Below, piece by piece: positions 32,217 through 35,335 of a stretch of DNA of 35,335 nucleotides. Position numbers and translations under genes: made by a program. Source of the DNA: Bradyrhizobium sp. (lineage in GTDB: Bacteria > Pseudomonadota > Alphaproteobacteria > Rhizobiales > Xanthobacteraceae); the NCBI RefSeq assembly GCF_004799445.1, contig NZ_SSNA01000168.1, positions 1-35,335 of the forward strand, read 5' to 3'. Position 1 is the first letter of the stretch. Every line of letters begins with the position of its first letter. A model generated the notes under the pieces. The model saw only the letters and a list, made by a program, of their open reading frames with translations. It did no database searches and had not been told where the DNA came from.

Positions 32217-32579
32217 TCAGGTGACGATCTTGGTCGGATCGTAGAAGAAGCGCTCGCAGAATATCCTGTCGCCGCGCCATTCCTGCAAACTCACCTCGTC
32301 GAACCGGCCCACCTGGCCGGATTTGTCGGTCAATTCGAAATTCCAGTGGATGGCGACGTGGTCGCCCTCGACCACCGACGATACCGCCTTGGAATAAACG
32401 TGCGACATCCGCGCCAGGACACCGCGCTCGTGGGCGACCAGCACATCGCGGCCGACGCGCGGCGGCGCCAAGTTCTCCTGCATGCTGGAATCCTCGGTGT
32501 AATAGCGTTCGATCGCGCCGGCATGGTCGCCGGCTTCGACGACCGCAATGAACTCATCGAGACGGGCTCGCGACGGCAT
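32217..32579 (-). CDS. Nuclear transport factor 2-like (SnoaL-type) small protein
   Basis: 120-residue single-domain protein of the NTF2/SnoaL-like fold. The pattern is LDEFIAVVEAGDHAGAIERYYTEDSSMQ, then GRDVLVAHERGVLARM and VAIHWNFELTDKSGQVGRFDEVSLQEWRGDRIFCERFFYDP. GGAGGAGG lies just before the ATG at 32579, which rules out the longer frame reaching 32681 through the neighbouring gene. Members bind or isomerise small hydrophobic molecules, but many have no known reaction. It lies between two MFS genes on the same strand. Confidence 0.82.
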   Translation of the reverse strand: MPSRARLDEFIAVVEAGDHAGAIERYYTEDSSMQENLAPPRVGRDVLVAHERGVLARMSHVYSKAVSSVVEGDHVAIHWNFELTDKSGQVGRFDEVSLQEWRGDRIFCERFFYDPTKIVT

Positions 32580-32622
32580 CAAAGACCTCCTCCAACATTT
32601 CGGGCGAAAGCTTGGTTCAGGA

Positions 32623-33867
32623 TCAAATGCTTGGATCAGGAAATTCCGGAACCTGCTGCAAGGCCGCCCGCCGCTTCGCAAACGAAGCCGCCGCCAGCAC
32701 CGCCAATCCCAACAGCACCGGCGGATACACCACCAGGTTCACCGCGGACCAGCCATAATTCGCCAACAGCTGGCCGGAGGAAAACGAGCCCAGCGCCATC
32801 ATGCCGAAAATCAGAAAGTCGTTGAAGGCCTGAACCTTGTTGCGCTCCTCTGGCCGGTGCGTCTCCAGCACCAGCGCGGAAGCCCCGACGAAGCCGAGAT
32901 TCCAGCCGATACCGAGCACGATCAGGGTAGCCCAGAAATGCATGGCCGTAATGCCGGACAGGCCGATGGTGGCGCCGGCGGCTTCGAGCAGCAGGCCCGC
33001 TGCGACGATTCTTGGCGCGCCAAATCGTGCGATCAGCGAGCCGGTAAAGAAGCTCGGCCCGTACATCGCAACGATATGCCACTGGATACCGAAATTTGAA
33101 TCGCTGACGCCCAATCCGCACATTTTCATCGCCAGCGGCGCCGACGTCATCACGAGATTCATCGTGGGATAGCTGATGACGCCACACAGCGCCGCCGCGA
33201 TGAATCGCGGCTGCCGTACGATCTCGAACAGCGGACGGCCCCGATGCAGATCCGATGGGGCGGGTTTCGGCGCATCGACGCCTGCGAGAACGGCCATTGC
33301 GACCAGCGCTATGATGGCCTGCACCACGAAGCTGAAGGCGAACAGATAGGGCGACCAGACATCCATCGTCCATTGCACGAGCTGCGGGCCAAGCACCCCG
33401 GCGAACACCCCGCCGGCCATCACCCACGACACCGCCCGCGGGCGATACGCCGCGCTCGCGCCGTCGGCGGCCGCAAAGCGGTAGGATTGCGACACCGCGC
33501 CATAGAGTCCGCCGAGGAATGTCGCACAGCAAAACAACGGAAACGAACCGCGCAGGATCGCGAAGGCGCCGAGCAAGCCGGTCAGCACGCCGCAGCCGGT
33601 GCCGATGATGAAGGCGACGCGGCGTCCAAAGGCACGCGAGATGGCGCCGGTCGGCAGGGTGCCGGCAGCAAGCCCCACCACATACATCGACAGCGGGACG
33701 GTCGCGAGCGAGATGCTAGGGGCCAGCGTCGCTCCGACAATCGAGCCGGTGGCGAAAATGACCGCCGAGTTCGCACCGGTCAGCGCCTGCGCCGCAGCCA
33801 GGCGCAGCACGTTGGAACGGACGCGGGCATCGCCGGAAATTCCGTCAGCAGCGGTCATGTCGATCAT
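32623..33867 (-). CDS. Major facilitator superfamily transporter
   Basis: 414-residue inner-membrane protein with about 12 hydrophobic segments. The N-terminal half holds LTGANSAVIFATGSIVGATLAP and the loop GAISRAFGRRVAFIIGTGCGVLTG, an MFS loop 2-3 type signature (R-x-FGRR). A polar loop (AGVDAPKPAPSDLHRGRPLFEIVRQPRF) separates the halves. The start ATG at 33867 has GTGGAAA upstream; the ATG at 33858 is an alternative, and the frame open to 33948 adds an unlikely proline/arginine-rich tail. Substrate and direction of transport cannot be inferred. It is 43 bases upstream of the NTF2-like gene start in transcription order, probably one unit. Confidence 0.86.
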   Translation of the reverse strand: MIDMTAADGISGDARVRSNVLRLAAAQALTGANSAVIFATGSIVGATLAPSISLATVPLSMYVVGLAAGTLPTGAISRAFGRRVAFIIGTGCGVLTGLLGAFAILRGSFPLFCCATFLGGLYGAVSQSYRFAAADGASAAYRPRAVSWVMAGGVFAGVLGPQLVQWTMDVWSPYLFAFSFVVQAIIALVAMAVLAGVDAPKPAPSDLHRGRPLFEIVRQPRFIAAALCGVISYPTMNLVMTSAPLAMKMCGLGVSDSNFGIQWHIVAMYGPSFFTGSLIARFGAPRIVAAGLLLEAAGATIGLSGITAMHFWATLIVLGIGWNLGFVGASALVLETHRPEERNKVQAFNDFLIFGMMALGSFSSGQLLANYGWSAVNLVVYPPVLLGLAVLAAASFAKRRAALQQVPEFPDPSI

Positions 33868-33986
33868 CGGCTGTTTCCACCCAAAAGGCGGCCGGATAGG
33901 TCGGGGCCTTGTTGATTCCTCGTACCATGCAGGGAGGCCCAAGCTCAATCAACCGACGCGAACGGGCAAGCGCCATGCAATGTCGC

Positions 33987-34670
33987 TCAGGCCGTGTTTG
34001 ATCGGCCGAACACCAGAATGAGATTGTTGGCCGGCATCTCGGCGATATCGACAAGCCGCAAACCGGCACTCGCAGCCAGCTCTTCGAGGGCCTCGATATC
34101 GCGCACGCCCCATTCGGGATTTCCTTCACGAAGACTTGAGTCGAACGCCGCATTGCTGACGGCGGTATGCTCGCCGCCGCGCTTGAACGGACCATAGAGA
34201 AACAGCCGCCCGTCGGGGCGCAGGTAGCGCCCGGCGCCGGCCAACAATCCCTCGGTAACGCGCCACGGCGCGATATGGATGACATTGGCGCAGAACACCG
34301 CCAGCAATGCGCCGGGGCCGCTCCCGTCGTGCATCTCCGGGCACCAGGAGGGATCCGACAAATCGATCCGCAACGGGATGCGAAGATTCGGAAGCTGCGC
34401 ATGCGCGCGCCAGGCTTCGATGCTTTTCAGATGCTGCGGATTGAGATCGCTCGGCCACCAGGTGATTTCGGGAAGATGGCGGGCGAAATCGACCACGTGC
34501 TGGCCGGTGCCGCTGCCGACCTCAACCACATCGCCGGTTTTGCCGGCAAGGAATTGCTGCAGCACGGCCCGGATCGCCTGATGGTTGCGGTGGAATGCCG
34601 GCGCGTCGAGCCGGCCATCGGGTTCGACTGGCCGGCCATCCTTGCCGAACTCAACGACATATTCAGCCAC
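33987..34670 (-). CDS. DUF938 class I SAM-dependent methyltransferase-like protein
   Basis: 227-residue protein of the DUF938 family. AFHRNHQAIRAVLQQFL precedes the SAM-binding motif I VVEVGSGTGQHVVDFA (48-63), followed by WWPSDLNPQHL, a DUF938 hallmark, and the conserved CANVIHIAPW. The frame is open to 35117, but that extension lies antisense to soxX and has no family similarity. GTG at 34670 with GGGAG six bases upstream gives the expected family length, so I choose it. It is divergent from the Sox genes. The methyl acceptor is unknown for the family. Confidence 0.85.
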   Translation of the reverse strand: MAEYVVEFGKDGRPVEPDGRLDAPAFHRNHQAIRAVLQQFLAGKTGDVVEVGSGTGQHVVDFARHLPEITWWPSDLNPQHLKSIEAWRAHAQLPNLRIPLRIDLSDPSWCPEMHDGSGPGALLAVFCANVIHIAPWRVTEGLLAGAGRYLRPDGRLFLYGPFKRGGEHTAVSNAAFDSSLREGNPEWGVRDIEALEELAASAGLRLVDIAEMPANNLILVFGRSNTA

Positions 34671-34829
34671 GCCAGACTCCCGGATAGTTTGGATGGACGG
34701 AATATTCGACGTTTCCCCGGTGCGCCGCAAGGTCGCGCCGGCACGCTGATTCGCCGCCCGCGTTGTCAGCTGATAGCGTTTATGGCTCGACCAGCTATAT
34801 TCAGGGCCAATGATCGTGGGAACCGCGCC

Positions 34830-35201
34830 TTGACCGACCATTCCGCGGCAAAATCTGGGCCGTTGCCGGCACTCGCATGGGCGCTCATGATCGGCACTGC
34901 CGTGCCGGTAACGACGGCCAGCGCCCAATCGGGCGCGGCCGACGGTCAAAGACTGGCTTTCGATCGCGGCAAGGGAAACTGCCTGAGCTGTCACGAGATC
35001 AAGGGCGGCGATCTTCCCGGCACCATCGGGCCGGCGCTGAAGGATATCCAAAGCAAGTATCCTGACCGCAACGATCTCGTCGCCATCCTCACCGATGAAA
35101 CCAGGCGCAATCCGCAAACCGCCATGCCCCCATTCGGGCGGAATCGCATTTTGACCGAACAGGAAATCAACGCGATCGTGGATTTCCTGCAGACGCTATA
35201 A
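34830..35201 (+). CDS. soxX: Sulfur-oxidation c-type cytochrome SoxX
   Basis: 123-residue periplasmic monoheme cytochrome, the small subunit of SoxAX, which attaches thiosulfate to the SoxYZ carrier. A signal peptide (LPALAWALMIGTAVPVTTASAQ) precedes the heme motif C51-L-S-C54-H55. SoxX features follow: GTIGPALKDIQSKYPDRNDLVAIL, the distal methionine M99 in TAMPPFGRNRILTEQEI, and the C-terminal helix IVDFLQTL. TTG at 34830 after GTGGGA gives a normal signal peptide; ATG at 34782 adds 16 residues and is the alternative. It is 25 bases before soxY and divergent from the DUF938 gene. Confidence 0.88.
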   Translation: MTDHSAAKSGPLPALAWALMIGTAVPVTTASAQSGAADGQRLAFDRGKGNCLSCHEIKGGDLPGTIGPALKDIQSKYPDRNDLVAILTDETRRNPQTAMPPFGRNRILTEQEINAIVDFLQTL

Positions 35202-35226
35202 TGGTACGCGATTTAGGAGACTTGGG

Positions 35227-35335
35227 ATGACGACCCCTGACAATGGTTTTCCGGCCACGCGGCGGCTGATCCTCAAAGGCGCGGGCACGGTCGCGCTGGC
35301 AAGCCTCGGCATTGTCTCATTAAGCCGCACCAAGG
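35227..35335 (+). CDS. soxY: Sulfur-carrier protein SoxY, N-terminal part (cut by the window end)
   Basis: The first 36 codons are visible: MTTPDNGFPATRRLILKGAG followed by a hydrophobic stretch TVALASLGIVSL. The TRRLILKG motif is a twin-arginine signal, as in SoxY, which is exported folded with SoxZ and carries the sulfur on a C-terminal cysteine (outside this window). TAGGAG lies seven bases before the ATG. The identity rests mainly on the Tat signal and the position directly after soxX, the usual soxXYZA order. Confidence 0.75.
   Translation, partial: MTTPDNGFPATRRLILKGAGTVALASLGIVSLSRTK

Noticed and set aside
33987..35117. 376-codon version of the DUF938 gene
   Set aside because: The extension runs antisense through soxX. 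GTG at 34670 with a strong ribosome-binding site gives the family length.

Overview
The window looks like a chromosomal segment of a high-GC alphaproteobacterium of the Bradyrhizobium/Rhodopseudomonas type. The support is the codon use, a wealth of periplasmic solute-binding proteins, a Sox cluster, acyl-CoA dehydrogenase/MFS catabolic genes, and several families of short palindromic intergenic repeats typical of that group. No taxonomic marker gene, rRNA or tRNA is present, so the assignment is inference. I see no IS element, phage gene or CRISPR array.

Layout. (1) 43-5497: two stand-alone branched-chain-type (Peripla_BP_6) solute-binding proteins without permeases, a two-gene unit of a small monooxygenase-fold protein and an ECF sigma factor with a C-terminal SnoaL domain, and a type II NADH dehydrogenase. 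(2) 5940-16246: a nitrogen-scavenging locus. Allophanate hydrolase (atzF) on the plus strand converges on a long minus-strand operon: peptide-type ABC importer (binding protein, two permeases, fused double ATPase), then atzG, atzE, atzH and a GntR/FCD regulator. Together these encode the lower cyanuric-acid/biuret branch (1-carboxybiuret to 1,3-dicarboxyurea to allophanate to ammonia and CO2) with its own importer, but no ring-opening AtzD is visible. (3) 16621-22169: a four-gene signalling operon: an orphan DctP-type TRAP binding protein, a membrane histidine kinase with a large helical sensor domain, a soluble receiver-DUF3369-kinase hybrid and an OmpR-type regulator. No TRAP permease genes are present, so the binding protein is probably the sensor subunit of a TorT/TorS/TorR-like system. 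This is the most unusual arrangement in the window. (4) 22341-26966: secreted alpha/beta hydrolase, SMP-30-like protein, an ECF sigma factor without a visible anti-sigma gene, an L,D-transpeptidase and a polar amino acid binding protein. (5) 27061-33867: a catabolic cluster with two dissimilar acyl-CoA dehydrogenases (one apparently lacking its catalytic base), a carboxymuconolactone-decarboxylase-like protein, a VOC protein, an NTF2-like protein and two MFS transporters. (6) 33987-35335: a DUF938 methyltransferase divergent from soxX and the start of soxY, the beginning of a thiosulfate-oxidation operon cut by the window edge.

At least four palindromic repeat families occur. Copies sit between convergent genes, overlap stop codons, and in one case lie in frame inside the ABC ATPase gene, where they encode about 50 residues of interdomain linker. 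Several genes use GTG or TTG starts (atzF, the DctP-like gene, its kinase, the methyltransferase, probably soxX); these were chosen from ribosome-binding sites and signal peptides.
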